Source: Phragmites australis (lineage: Eukaryota > Streptophyta > Magnoliopsida > Poales > Poaceae). From it: 64,000 nucleotides of DNA. Each line of letters starts with the position of its first letter. Position 1 is the stretch's first letter. The notes under the pieces were generated by a model. That model did not search any database, was not told the origin of the DNA, and saw nothing but the letters and a program-made list of their open reading frames with translations. Positions 1 through 11,910 of the stretch are shown here, piece by piece. The translations under genes and the position numbers were made by a program. Location: the NCBI RefSeq assembly GCF_958298935.1, contig NC_084924.1:9858001-9922000 (forward strand), written 5' to 3'.

Positions 1-879
1 CACATATCCAAAGAAAGAGTTTTGAGGCTAGTGAAATGTGAATCTTACCTCAATTGAATTTTGTGGATTGGAATGTGTGTGTGCATTGCATTAAGGGTAA
101 ACAAACCTCACACATATCAAAGCATCCCGCTATAAGATGTAGTGACAGTTGATACATACTGACATTTGTGGTCCATTTGATATTCCTTCTTGGAGTGGTG
201 AAAAGCACTTCATTCTCTTTATTGATGACTTCTCACGTTATTGTTATCTATACTTGCTGCATGAAAAATCTCAAGCTATAAGCATTCTTGAAGTGTTTGT
301 CAATGAGGTGGAAAGGGAACTTGATAGAGAAGTAAAGGCGGTGAGGTCTAATAGAGGAGGTGAGTACTTTAGAAAGTTTGATGAAAGTGGGTAATGTCCA
401 GGCCCCTTTGCAAAATTTCTTGAAAGATGAGGCATCTATGCACAGTATACAATAGCCTGAAACACCTCAGTAAAATGGGATAGCTAAAAGGAGGAATCGT
501 ACTCTCATGGAAATGGTTAGTAGTACGCTAAGTTTTTATGATGTACTCTTATCTTTGTGGATGCACGTATTAATGACTATTGTGTACTTGCTGAATAGGG
601 TTCCTAGTAAGACAGTTTCTACGACTCCTTATGAATTGTGGATAAGGAGGAAACCTAGTTTAAGGCACCTGCATGTTTAGGGTTACCCAGCAGAAGTGAG
701 ATTATATAATCCATATGAAAAGAAGCTTGATGCAAAGACTATTAGTGGTTATTCATCAGCTATCCTGAAAAGTCAAAAGGGTACATATTTTATTGTCCTA
801 ATCATTACTAGAAATGCTCAGGAAATGCTCATTTCATTGAAAATGGTGAGATTAGTGGGAGTGAAAATCTACAAAAACT
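1..879 (+). pseudogene. Ty1/copia pol fragment (GAG-pre-integrase end, integrase)
   Basis: Reading in broken frames gives the end of a GAG-pre-integrase domain (HISKERVLRLVK at the window edge) and then a copia integrase: TDICGPF near 160, VRSNRGGEYF near 345, a decayed NGIAKRRNRTLMEM near 477-520, and the downstream signature YELWIRRKPSLRHLHV near 630-678. Two catalytic positions are changed. The second Asp of the D,D35E triad is Asn (SNRGG instead of the usual SDRGG), and the Glu is Lys (AKRRNR instead of AERRNR). Several stops and small indels break the frame. Homology stops abruptly near 879, where GC-rich host promoter sequence starts. The element continues beyond the left edge. It is certainly inactive. 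Confidence 0.85.
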
Positions 880-1015
880 GCTGTGCCCGTGCGCGCCTCG
901 TTAGCACGTAACGGCGGGGGCGGCCGGGCGGAGGCGGGTCGTTGCGGAGGATGTGCTGCCGTGCAAGCGACGCCAAAACGGGACGGGACGGGCGGAGCCA
1001 GCAAGTACTGGAGCG

Positions 1016-1023
1016 TATAAAAA
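1016..1023 (+). promoter_or_regulatory. TATA box of the RING/TMEM185 gene
   Basis: TATAAAAA sits in a CpG-rich stretch (880-1200), 426 bp before the start codon. Transcription would start near 1045-1055, leaving a leader of about 400 nt. That leader holds GA-rich tracts and at least two short upstream ATG frames (starting near 1190 and 1290). The position is plausible but no transcript supports it. Confidence 0.55.
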
Positions 1024-1240
1024 TGCCAGAACCGGTATCGGAGACCAACAAACGGAGGCAGAAACGAAGGGGGAAAAGTATCCAGCTCGTCGGCTTCCCC
1101 GAACACCTGCGCAGAGACGCGCGAGCGACCCCGCGTCTCCCTCCCTATCCGACCCATCCAAATCCAATCAATCCCGGCAGGCTCCCCCCATGAACAGCAC
1201 CAGAGCAATAGATTACTGCCAGCTTATAGAATAAAAAAAC

Positions 1241-1325
1241 AGAGAGAGAGAGAGGGGCAGAGAGCAGAATAGAATCATCTTATCGACTCCATGGCTCCAT
1301 CACTAGACTAGAGAGAGAGAGAGAG
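1241..1325. repeat. GA microsatellites in the 5' leader
   Basis: Two pure (GA)n runs, 1241-1254 and 1310-1325, lie in the presumed 5' untranslated region. GA/CT tracts in leaders are common in plant housekeeping genes and can bind BASIC PENTACYSTEINE proteins. A role here is inference only. Confidence 0.6.
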
Positions 1326-1448
1326 CCTCTTCTCTTTATTTCTCCTCGATTTATCCCCCATTCCTTCGAGCCCATCGACCAATCCCAAGGAGGCGGAGGT
1401 GAGGGAGTTTGGCTTTCCCGTCGGGAGCTGAGGCTGGAGGAGAGGGAG

Positions 1449-4400
1449 ATGCAGCGGCGGCGGGGGCACACGTGGGCTGGGGTGGGGAAGACGGCGCAGG
1501 CGGTGGCGGCGCACGCGGCGCTCTTCTGCTTCACGCTCCTCCTCGCGCTCAGGGTCGACGGCCGCACCACCTACTCCTGGTGGTACGTACTCTAAACCCT
1601 TGACCTCCCCGACCCGCCCAGGCTCCTATTCGATTCGATTCGATCTGATGGGTTTGGTTTGGGCGAGTTGGGGGCGTCAAATTTGGGGGGTGAGTGGCCC
1701 CCCCCCTCCCCCTCCCCCCCCCCCCCCCCCCCCCCCGCGATGCAGATGCAGTTTAGGTGATTGGGCGAGTCCTGTGCTCGCTTTTTGTGCGATGGAAGGT
1801 TGGTTGCTAGTGGTGGATTAATCAGCTCAGCTGGCGTATGATTCAGCTGTTTGGTTTCCTCTCTGTTCTGGCTGGGGGCTAGTTGAATGTGGGCTAGTGA
1901 ATAGTTGATGGTAGTATTCATTTCACGTCTGTTATCGTTCTGGGATAAAATACGGTTGATTTCCTGCCGAATTGAGTATTTTGCGGCATTGTTCTGATTT
2001 GGTTATCTTTATGTGGAAATTTGGACCTCTTCTAACTAGAATTAAGTCTGCAGGATTGTGGAGCTCTTCATGAGTACTACTCTGACTTGACAGTGGTAAA
2101 GCTAATTAGCTAATGTGAAATGTTAATTATGCTACTTTGATCGTGTAGGATAATATTCATTCCTCTTTGGCTCTTCCATGGCATTGTTGCACGTGGAAGG
2201 TTTTCAATGCCAGCCCCTTCATTGCCTCATGGTCGCCATGTAAGATTTAGATGCTGATTTGTCTGTTTCAGCCTGATTTTCGTATCTGTGCACACTAGCA
2301 TTGTTCGTTTACCACGCACTGAGCCTGATATGTTCTGTTTGAATGCAGTGGGCACCTTGCCATTCGATTGTTGCAGCGCCTTTGCTGATTGCGTTCGAGT
2401 TGCTTCTTTGCATATATCTCGAAAGTGTAAGAGGTAGGTTCTGAAGCCATTGGATGAATAAAACCTTGGCAACCACATTGAGATTCCTGGAACTGTTGAA
2501 TCTGGGCTGTATGCTGCATTCGCTTTATTGTCAGCTCCATTTTTATTGTGTGATCCCCACACTTTTTTCTTTGTGTTTGCCCAGTTCGAAATCATCCATA
2601 TGTTGATCTGAAGATTGTCTTCCTTCCTCTGCTGGCCCTTGAAGCAATTATCCTTATTGACAATTTTAGGTAATCAGTGTGAACTATATCCTTTTCTTTC
2701 CTAAGGATTCCTGTATTGTGATATATAAGCTTTTGTTTATTTGATCATGAGAACACACTATCCATGGCCATGAGTTACCATTGCCTTAACATCTTGCCTT
2801 CTTACATGCTCTGTCTCTCTTTTTGCTGAAATTGTGTTAGTTCATTTTGCAAGTTTGTTCTTGACTTGGGAATTAGCACATGCAAAAGCTGTTATAATAT
2901 ATCTTAGTACATCCTTTACTTTGGATATGCTTGGAATTGTTGTAGACAAAGGATCTACCTGATTTTTGAATGTCTAATTGACCTGTTAGAAGCAGCTAAA
3001 TTCAATGTTACACGGACACGGGTGCGGGTGTCAAAGTCTGACTTGGGTGTGGGTGTTCGATTCAGCAAACTCTAAAAAGCAGGACTCGGGGATTCATCAT
3101 ATATAAAATAAATTGAAGTTTATATAAAAAAGCAAGCAACTAATCAACGACGTAGTGTAATGAATATTGAAAGTTAAGATACTCGCGGTGATTCGGTGAA
3201 TACTCCAGAGAGGTAGAAATACCAAAATAAGGTTAATATCACATCCCGAACATTGCAATTGACTAATTGCAGTTTGCAGACATATGATACTTTGAACCGG
3301 CACCGTGCCGAAGTGATCGACGACGTAGCAATTTTGTCATCTCGATCACACACGATGCGTAAAAAGAACTAGTATTCTAGTAAACTATACTCCCTCCGGT
3401 CTTAAAAAATCTGACATTTTAGACATGATTTCACATACCAATGAGAGGTTAATTATAGGGGGCTATTTACTATTCTACTCTATTAATTCAAATAGCAGGG
3501 AACACAAAATAGAGTAATAAAGCGCTGTTGTTCGAGTGGTTTGAGACGATCTCCCTACAGCGAGACGTACAATGTTTGAGTACCACTCCACGCATGTTGT
3601 TTCTCTTGCTAATCTTTTCTTCTTTGCTGCACTTGCGTGTGGTTTCTTTTGCTCAATTTTTTTCCTGCATGCTTGGCGCATTTGTTTATTCATTCTGCAT
3701 GCTCAAGGCTTTGTTTAATTACCCCAGCCAACAACCATCCCATCTGCTGCATGCCTCTCTCGCCGCCAGGCTTCTTTTTCGTTTTCTTTTGCATGTCTCT
3801 CTTGGCACCATCTTTTCTTTGCTCGCGCCAGCCAACTACTCGAGTATAGCTAAATAATTTCGCTTGCTTGAATGGTTTGGTGCTAAAATATCCAGTCGCG
3901 AGCACATATATGTACACACTAACTCTCCTAGAGCATTGTATCGTCTCCTCTCATCTCAGCACACACCATAGGCAGCTTTGGAAAAGAAGCAGCCAAAATA
4001 TCATGCATGCCATTGTTTTGTTGCACTAATAGCAGGGTAAAAGAGTCCAGATGATCCCTCAATTCCCTCAATGCCAGCTTTTCACATATTTTTTGCAAAA
4101 CTCTTCAACGTTAGCTTTTTGAAGACTGAGTAAAAGCTATATCCAATAGTATATGAACAGAAATACTGGAATGGCCTCCAAAATAAACTTGCAACAAGCA
4201 TCTTCCAAGTTCTCACATCCAACTGTCAAAGCTAAAAAGATGCAGCAGCCAGCAGGCAAACCAAAAGGATCTGGCAACAAACAAACTAAGGAAACATCAA
4301 AGATCAAAATCAAAACTTCAAGTTAAAAAAGCAAGTTAAAAATATACTCATGTCACTTTGCATACCTAGAATAGTGTTGCTACCAAAAGGTAGAACTGTG

Positions 4401-7400
4401 CTCAATTGGTGCCCTCCCCCACCTTGTCGGTGGGAGCAGTACTACCATAAGTAAATCTAGCTCCAACAAGAGAAGGATCCTCCAGCAAACAATTTGCAAG
4501 TTCTAATTCAATTGCTTCATCAATGCAAATGTCATCTCCATTGAAATCCCAATACTTATAGGGCCCTTCCATGTACTACTTTTCCTTCCTTGATAGCAAC
4601 TTTAGATTGCTATGTATGAAAACCAAATCATCTGCTCTTTGAGCTGTCAACTTGTTTCTCTTAGCTGTCTTGATTTGTGAGTACGCACTCCATTTTCTTT
4701 CACAGCAAGAAGAAGAGGTAGGCTGACAAAGTAATCTGCAAATTTCATTCCAAAGTATTTAATTAGTGAGGGTATGAGTGAGGTTTAAATTTTAAATGGA
4801 ATAAACTCCTATCTGGCAGTTTTGCAAGTCTTGGAGCATGTGATCCATGGTTAACCCACCATGGTTGTGGTGATGAGGTATACCTTCCTTGCTTTACATG
4901 CAGCTGTCCAAAATAGGCTTCACATGTTGCAAATTGACCACACTTGCTTCTCACTTAATTGAGTTCTGATTCACATGGAAATAAACATTCAAAGGCTATT
5001 GTTTTGACTATTATAACCTCAAGTAAGTCTGACCAAATCGGTATTGGTGTGCCTAATACTCCGTATGATGATATCATTGCACAAAAGTCGATGATCGACT
5101 ATCTAATGTGGTACTTTCCCCTGTGGAGCTCATCCGACGCACAACCTCTTGGAGTTTACGTCGGCCAAGGTCATCAGGTGCTTAGAATCTCAAGTAAGTC
5201 CGACCAAATCAGCATTGGTGTGTCTAGTACTTCGTATGACGGTATCATTGCACAAGAGCCGATAATCGACTATCTAATGTGGTACTATCCACAATGGAGC
5301 TCATCCGACGCACAACCTCTTGGAGTTGACTTTGGTCAAGATCATTAGGTGCTTAGAACCTCAAGTAAGTCCGACCAAATCGACATTGGTGTGTCTAGTA
5401 ATCCGTATGAAAATATCATTGCACAAGAGTCGATGATCGACTATCTAATGTGGTACTCTCCGTATGACGATAACATTTCAGCTCATTGTTTAGGTTACAA
5501 TATACATAGTATGAGTCTATGACCTGCACATATTTCATTTGGCATCTTTGAATAATCTGATGTCTCTTGAAAAAAGAAGAGTCAGAAAGCTTCATACAAA
5601 TACCAGAGCACACGTGGACATTTTTTTTAGTTATAGCCAACAAACAACAAACCCATTGTCCATTTTTTTAGTTTTTCATATTACAGAGCTAGATCAACTT
5701 CTATATAAAAGTACGAATACATGTTGAATACAAATACATGTTGAGCACATATGTTTTCCATATGGAGCCATAGAGATATACATCAACGTCACCACCCGGC
5801 CTCTCCATCAGCCCACTCCAGCGCTCATCGCCCCCTTTGCCTCCTCGTTACCGTCCGCTACTCCGCTTTGCTCCGCCGGTCCGCCCTCTCCCCGCCTCTT
5901 GACTTCTCCCCTCGCCTCCTCTCCCCACCTTCTGACCGCTTCCCCTCTCGGCCTCTTCCTGCTTCATGGGAGCATAGCCTCCAGCTCTTCAGTCTCCGCC
6001 GCTGCCGCCATGTTCGAGCGGGTGGTCAAGCACGCCCTCGGATTTGGGCGGCAGTGGCGCCTCAGTTCTGAGCGGCGGCGGCACGGGGCTTCTTCGATGT
6101 TGGCATGTTGCAGGTCTGTCTCCTCTCCCCCAGCCTTGGACACGGCCGCAGCGCGTCGGATGCGTGTCGCAATGCATCCAACGTGAGTCAGCGATAAGCG
6201 TCGACGCGGCAAAATTTTTTGGACTCGCGTGTCCCTGTAACACTGGCTAAATTCATTGTATTTCAACTTCCACAGTTCCAACATTTGTTTATACTATGCT
6301 AACTTCTACCTATCTTATGTCTAAGGCGTTTGTTGGTCTAACAACTATCTTAGTAAATGATCAAACCCCTAATTTAGCAATGCAAGTATACTGGCAACGT
6401 AGCACAGTATGATTCAAAGCTAATTGTCTATTCGTGATGACCCTTTATGGTGTTTTAGCTTTGTTTTTGAACAAAATTTAAAGCCCTAAATTATCTCTGT
6501 TGTGAAACTAGTCTTGTTGCAATAATACATCATAGCTTGTATTTTAATTAAATCATTTTTTTCTATATTCTCCGGTCTAAACTCTTTATTGCTTGTATTG
6601 CTATTGATTGCTTGTATTGCTTGTCTGGGCTAAGGAACACATTGTATTGCTTCCATTGGCTGCAAATTGACAAATGTTAGGCTGCACAACTTTGGACACA
6701 AAATCTAGCATCGAGGGCTGGTCTTGACTAGGGATGGCAACGGGTTTGCCCTTGTCTGGTTTTGTTGGAACGGACTCGACCCGAAACCTGATTATTTAAA
6801 CCCGACTCGACCCTGAAATCAATACCGGGTATAAAACCACCCCGCCCTTGGCCCCGACGGGACCCGAAACCAGACCAGTGGGAGAGGCAGGGCGGGCGCG
6901 TGGCGGGGTGCATCAAGGAGGGTGGCGGGGGAAGGGTGAGAGTAGCTGGGGGCGAGGGAAGGACATTGATTGTTGTTTGAATCCTTATTATCTTAGCTGT
7001 CCTAGTTATGAACCTCATTCGCCAAAGATGCCCAGAGATGGGATTGCGCAGCACAACAAAAATGATATATTATTTGTTAATTTCAGACACTAACTTTATT
7101 ATAGTTACTATGGGTATTGACATGTATGTTTTTTTTGGAATGGGTTTTGTATTGTTCAGAATGTGTAGAGCTTTAATGCCAGGAGATGAAGAAAGTATGA
7201 GCGATGAAGCTATTTGGGAGACACTTCCTGTAAGTTTCTCATACTAGTGGATCTGACTTTAGGCACAATTTCTCCATTTTTTTTGAGTTGCCGGCCAATG
7301 TTTATTCTCTGCAAAATAAGTATTTTTTTAACTTAACTGCCTTCCATTTCATGAGAAGGCGGGATGCTATAAGTTATAAATAACTTTAGGGTACAAGCAT

Positions 7401-10400
7401 CACTTAACCAGGAAAATTTAAGTCGTTCAATAGTGGCTCTCATTTGATAGTCGTTGGTAATTGAATGGAGTAATGCATGTACCACAATTGAACTGCAGGG
7501 TTGAATCAGCAAACAAACAGATGATGCAACATTTTCACATTATGCGGGAAGATATAATTTATATAGGCCAAGGCAACAGTATTGGATCAACTGTTGAAAT
7601 GTCTTGCATCACTCTACAAAAGTACCATTTTAGAACTTTCTGGAGTAAGATGTGCTGAATACCTGAACTAGTTCTGGTGTGGCATAATGAGAAACTGATA
7701 CAATGAATAAATATATCAGTTCACTATCATAAACAAATTAAAATTTGTTCTGATTTACCGGGACTTGTATTCCTCCAAACAGGTTCAGGTCACACTGATA
7801 TTCTATTTGGTAGTTAGAAATTTACTTCTTTGCGCATATGAATATTTAGTCAATTAATGTATAGCATCCTATAAACTCCTTGTTTCTAGAAGCGGTATAT
7901 GTTCCCACGCTTCTGATAATTTGATCTTGCATAGAGCTCTTAATAATAGCTCAGGCCATCTACAGTATGCATCAGTTTTTACTTACAGTAGAGTATTATG
8001 CATTTATCTTATGACATCCAACCTTATTTTTTGAAACCAGCATTTTTGGGTTGCAATTTCAATGGTGTTTCTTATAGCTGCTACAACATTCACGCTTCTC
8101 AAGCTGTCTGGTAAGTTTTGTAAATTGCCTTCCAATTGTTACATAATAGAAAACTGATTGCCCCATTATAGCTGCCTTGACTTATATCCTATTTCTCTTA
8201 ATAAATCTGAATAAATACAATTTTTGAGGCAGCGACTTATTGATCCTTAAGTACCTTAACTATTAACAAAGAGGAATAGAGGATATGACGTGCTTTATTT
8301 TAATTGTTCTATTTGTCGTATTGGATGCACTATGAATCAGATCTTACTTCCTTACTTGATTAGTAACATTTACCAAGGTTCCTTAATAGAAATCTATAAA
8401 TTTGTCAGCAGTATTCCTTCTTGTGGACTAGAAGTGGGACATATGTATTAATTTGGGAGTTGGAAGTGGGATATTCCTTTTTGTTCTTAGGTTGGACAGG
8501 CTCTGTTTACTCTCCCCCACGTGCTTGTAGGAGTCGGTTGAGCTAGTAACTATTTTAAGTTGCAAAATGTTAAAAGTTTAGAGTTTTTTTTCTCAAGCCT
8601 CCTTTTTCATCTATTGCACAATGTTTTGTAATAGTGTGTTATTACACATGACAGGTGATGTTGGCGCTTTGGGATGGTGGGATTTATTTATAAATTATGG
8701 GTGAGACTTGTCCCAAATGTCATTCTTCCTTTATTTATTGAGATGCCAAATAGTCTAATTCAGCACCTTGCTTGTTCAGGATTGCGGAGTGTTTTGCATT
8801 TCTTGTTTGTACAAGATGGTTTAATCCCATGATTCATAGGCCTCCCACTCATGGAGAGGCTAGCTCATCATCAGCGGCAATTAGATATCGTGATTGGGAA
8901 AGTGGCCTTGTCCTTCCATCACTAGAAGATAATGAACAAGAGAACCTTTGTGGTCTCCCTGATATTGGAGGTCACATGATGAAAGTACCTCTGGTGGCTT
9001 TCCAAGTTTTGCTTTGTATGCGATTGGAGGTATGTTCCATCCAGATCTTATAGCACATAGGGAACTTTTTGTTATGAACTGATATAGTGTACTAGTATAC
9101 ACTATACAGGGATGAAAACTGCCAGGAACATTGATATTCTTTTTTATCTTTTTTTTAAACCATCACTTCACATTATTTTAATAGATTAGAAAACAAGTTG
9201 ACAACTCACTGTATGAAACAATTTTATTAAAACGGCTGAAAACAAGTTGATAATTCTGTCCAAGTTCAACTAGTTTAATTGGTGAAACTCCTTCCCAGGC
9301 CTGGAACAACTGGAGGTAACTGTTACTGGCTGTTAGGGGTGTAATCGGATTGGATACGGACGGATATCGTTGATCCTATATCCTATCTCATTTTTCATCA
9401 GAATCGGAGCCAAACACAGATGGTGTCGGATACAAATATGGATGTGGATAGTCTCGGTGACGAATACGGATTGATACGAATCATATATGTGATGAGTTAG
9501 AGGCAGACAATATCGGTCACGAATATTTATTCGGATATAAACAACAACCATATATATCGCATATGTTATAATTGTTTAGCCATTCCACGTATCCAAAACT
9601 CAACTACATTAGAGATCCAACAAGCAAAACAGCAATATACTCCCATAGAATGAGTTATGTTAGAGAGAAATCGGAGAAGCTACGAGTGCCCAATATGCTG
9701 GTTAAAGCTTTTGTTAATTATTTGAACATATTAATAACTTCAAATGAAAAAGGTATCAACTACAAACTTGTAGATCTCATCGACAGCTACAATTTTCATA
9801 TAAAGATCGTCTACATCTGATTCTGCATCGGATAGTCTTCGGATATATCCAATTTTATTCTCGGATATCCGATATCCGACGGATACTTAGCTCCCTACAT
9901 CCAAATCCCGTATCTGATACAACAATCCGAGATTCAATCCGATATCCGAGATTTTTCGGATATCAGAGATCCGATTAGCATCTGAAACGGTTCGGGCGAT
10001 CGGGCGGGCAGGAAATATCTGGCCTGTTTTCACCCCTAATGGCTGCTCTCTGTTAACTTGATCAATAACGGCCTTCAAAGTCTCGTTAGTATGACATGGA
10101 CTTTTGCATCATATCCAAATAGCCATTCTTGATTATTTGAGTGACTCTGCAATTTTGTTTCAGGCCACACCTCCTAGCGCTCGCTACATTCCAATATTCG
10201 CTCTTTTCTCGCCACTATTTATTCTGCAAGGTGCTGGTGTCCTTTTCTCTCTAGCGAGATTGGTGGAGAAGGTTGTTCTGCTATTGCGTAATGGACCAGT
10301 TAGTCCTAATTACCTTGCAGCCTCATCAAAAGTCCGTGATTGCTTTGCTTTCCTTCATCATGGTTCAAGGTAACATCTGATATCTTATGAGCTATTTTGT

Positions 10401-11593
10401 ATTTAATTTTCTCACTGACATCTTTTGCTGTGCTGCAACCATATAGTAGCATTTCACCCTCATGCTGGCTTCTAAACTATGTGGCTTGTTTATACATGTG
10501 TAATGTAGGCTTCTTGGTTGGTGGTCTATCGATGAAGGGAGCAAGGAAGAGCAAGCCCGGTTGTTTTATGCTGAATCTACTGGGTACCTTATAATTGAAT
10601 TTGGCCTGTTGCTGTTCATTTAAGTTTTGTGAAATTGCTAATTTTGTTGCTATTCTTCATTCTGTTTCTTGTTTACAAGTCCTGTGAGCATGTTTGCTTT
10701 CTATTCTGATTATTTGCTTTTTGGTTGAAGGTACAACACATTTTGTGGCTATCCACCTGAGGTAGTTAGGAAAATGCCTAAAAAGGATCTCGCAGAAGAG
10801 GTTACATGATATAATCAAATTTTGTTCTATAATTATTTATCCCATCACATGATATAACCAACAAAAACATTAACTACCTATTTGTTCACTCTCAGGTTTG
10901 GAGGCTACAGGCAGCGTTGGGTGAGCAATCTGAAATTACCAAGTGTACCAAACAGGAATACGAAAGGCTTCAAAATGTATTGCCTCTTGCTGTGACTTGT
11001 GCAGACTCAATTTTCTATTTGAACTATGTTGCCACCATATGCCCATAAACATTACTTGAGGATTTGACATTTAGGTTCCTAAACTTGCACAAGTGATTCA
11101 CTTGGGTCCAGGCTGTCAATTTTAGGGACCCTAGGCAATGTAACCTTGACTCCAATTATATGAACTTAGGAATCAAACTAATGTCTTTGTTATGGGAATG
11201 AGTTTCTGCTATTGCGTATTGATAATTATGTTCTTTTATACGGGGCAGAGATAATAACCTGTTGGCAAATTTATCATCTCTACTCTGTTGACGGCCCTCT
11301 TTTCCTTGTTTCAGGAGAAGGTTCTTTGTAGGATTTGCTACGAGGGAGAGATATGCATGGTCCTACTTCCCTGCCGGCACAGAACATTATGCAAGTATGT
11401 TTCAGTCTCTTGTACTTAAATTTCTTAATGGTCCTTTCTGCTTGGCAATGGTTCCAATCATATATTACATGTTGATTTTAAACGGACTTTTTCTCTGCTG
11501 GTTCTTTCTATTAGGTCTTGTGCTGAGAAGTGCAAGAAGTGTCCAATCTGCCGGGTGCCAATTGAAGAGCGCATGCCTGTATATGATGTTTAA
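1449..11593 (+). CDS. RING-HC E3 ligase-like membrane protein with TMEM185 (Fragile-X-F-associated) domain, 14 exons
   Basis: Splicing GT-AG introns gives 14 coding exons and 473 codons in one open frame: 1449-1582, 2149-2239, 2349-2433, 2585-2669, 7160-7229, 8041-8110, 8655-8700, 8780-9029, 10164-10369, 10509-10583, 10731-10800, 10896-10976, 11315-11394, 11515-11593. The protein has several hydrophobic segments (about residues 20-38, 75-150, 155-178, 265-277 and 280-330), matching the Tmemb_185A family. It ends in a C3HC4 RING: Cys426, Cys429, Cys441, His443, Cys447, Cys450, Cys457, Cys460. Plant members of this family are annotated as Transmembrane Fragile-X-F-associated proteins with a C-terminal RING. 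An E3 ubiquitin ligase role at an internal membrane is inferred from the RING. The start is the first ATG after the GC-rich leader and opens directly into a hydrophobic segment. No exon is broken. Intron 4 is 4.5 kb and full of transposon debris, and intron 8 holds a hAT element. Confidence 0.93.
1698..1736. repeat. poly-C tract in intron 1
   Basis: 39 bases of C interrupted by only two T residues, ending in an unbroken run of 23 C, lie 115 bp into intron 1. The exact length may be unreliable because homopolymers are often misassembled. Confidence 0.8.
3390..3470. mobile_element. Stowaway-like MITE end, truncated
   Basis: CTCCCTCCGGTC directly after a TA dinucleotide is the hallmark terminus of Stowaway (Tc1/mariner) MITEs in grasses. 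The matching inverted end is not present nearby, so only one end survives. The right limit is approximate. Confidence 0.5.
4402..4954 (-). pseudogene. hAT transposase C-terminal (hATC dimerisation) relic
   Basis: On the - strand, 4740 to 4402 reads as a hAT C-terminal domain: SSSCCERKWSAYSQIKTAKR, then AQRADDLVFIHSNLKLLSRK, then YKYWDFNGDD, ending at a TGA at 4404-4402. The Cys-Glu-Arg-x-Trp-Ser core and the following Arg-Leu-Asn-rich helices are diagnostic of the domain that dimerises hAT transposases. Further upstream on the same strand (4954-4770), a segment with PWWVNHGSHAPRLAKL matches the part just before it (the usual WW...G...P.L..LA pattern), separated by a probable small intron. One internal TAG (after SRKEK) and the missing N-terminus and catalytic core make it a dead relic, antisense within the host intron. 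Confidence 0.75.
5019..5456. repeat. 171-bp tandem repeat, about 2.6 copies
   Basis: Units start at 5019, 5190 and 5361 with the shared start TCAAGTAAGTC; the third is partial and ends near 5456. Spacing is exactly 171 bp twice, which is 57 codons. A + strand frame stays open across the first two copies (4959-5348) and the copies differ by scattered substitutions. I do not recognise the unit. It lies between the hAT relic and the GC-rich block of intron 4. Confidence 0.85.
5780..6240. other. GC-rich block inside intron 4
   Basis: A sharply bounded GC- and CpG-rich segment sits in AT-rich intron DNA. On the + strand an ATG in good context (gccgccatg near 6010) opens a short frame rich in Arg, Ala and His, and CAGGTCTGT near 6113 resembles a splice donor. 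It could be a captured gene 5' end carried by a transposon or part of a GC-rich element. No domain is recognisable and I do not call a gene. Confidence 0.35.
6729..6870. mobile_element. hAT-type terminus (TAGGGATGGCAACGGG), one end only
   Basis: TAGGGATGGCAACGGG followed by repeated ACCCGA/CGGGTA motifs is the usual look of the end and subterminal region of small grass hAT elements. No opposing CCATCCCTA end is present before exon 5 at 7160, so the element is truncated. Confidence 0.5.
9334..10038. mobile_element. non-autonomous hAT element in intron 8
   Basis: 705 bp with terminal TAGGGGTG and CACCCCTA. The flanking 8-mers CTGGCTGT (9326-9333) and ATGGCTGC (10039-10046) match at 6 of 8 positions, as expected for an aged hAT target duplication. 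Subterminal DNA is dense in CGGATAT/ATATCCG motifs on both sides, the usual pattern of transposase binding sites. No transposase is encoded. It lies wholly in intron 8 and leaves both splice sites untouched. Confidence 0.75.
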
Positions 11594-11904
11594 ACTACAC
11601 TAACTCAGCTTAACATTACAAATTTGTACATGCTGGTTCTGTCATGTCGTGCATTTGGACTCGATCACAACTTTAAGCTGATTGAGGTTTGCACAACTTC
11701 AAAAAGATTTACCATACATGGGGAAAATATGAGTCGATCATGTCTAACCAAAAGCATCGAAAGGTAGCTGATGAGCATTTTGCTGGTTCCAACGATCTAC
11801 TGTAAGTATGTGGTCAATGTATTTCCCCTGTTGTGATTGATAGATGTTTCAGATAGCTTTGTTTGGGTAGCATTTTCTCAAGGATATGCAATTGTCTCAA
11901 TGTA

Positions 11905-11910
11905 AATAAA
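11905..11910 (+). terminator. polyadenylation signal of the RING/TMEM185 gene
   Basis: AATAAA lies 312 nt after the stop codon in T-rich DNA, a normal distance for a plant 3' UTR. No other canonical signal is closer. Confidence 0.5.

Larger units (their letters stand above)
2670..7159. other. intron 4 of the RING gene, a nest of transposon debris
   Basis: This 4490-bp intron is far longer than its neighbours (565, 109 and 151 bp before it). Separate entries cover a Stowaway-like end, a hAT transposase relic, a 171-bp tandem array, a GC-rich block and a hAT-type terminus. A stretch near 3003-3110 with repeated GGGTG motifs (acacgggtgcgggtgt) resembles transposon termini but I could not define its ends. 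Between 3480 and 4390, and in the AT-rich 6250-6720, I see nothing identifiable. Confidence 0.7.

Noticed and set aside
5019..5456. Centromeric satellite array
   Set aside because: Only 2.6 copies inside a functional gene intron. Length similarity to known satellites is not evidence.
5751..6186. First exon of a separate gene in intron 4
   Set aside because: ATG and splice-like donor are present but there is no following exon or domain; more likely transposon cargo.
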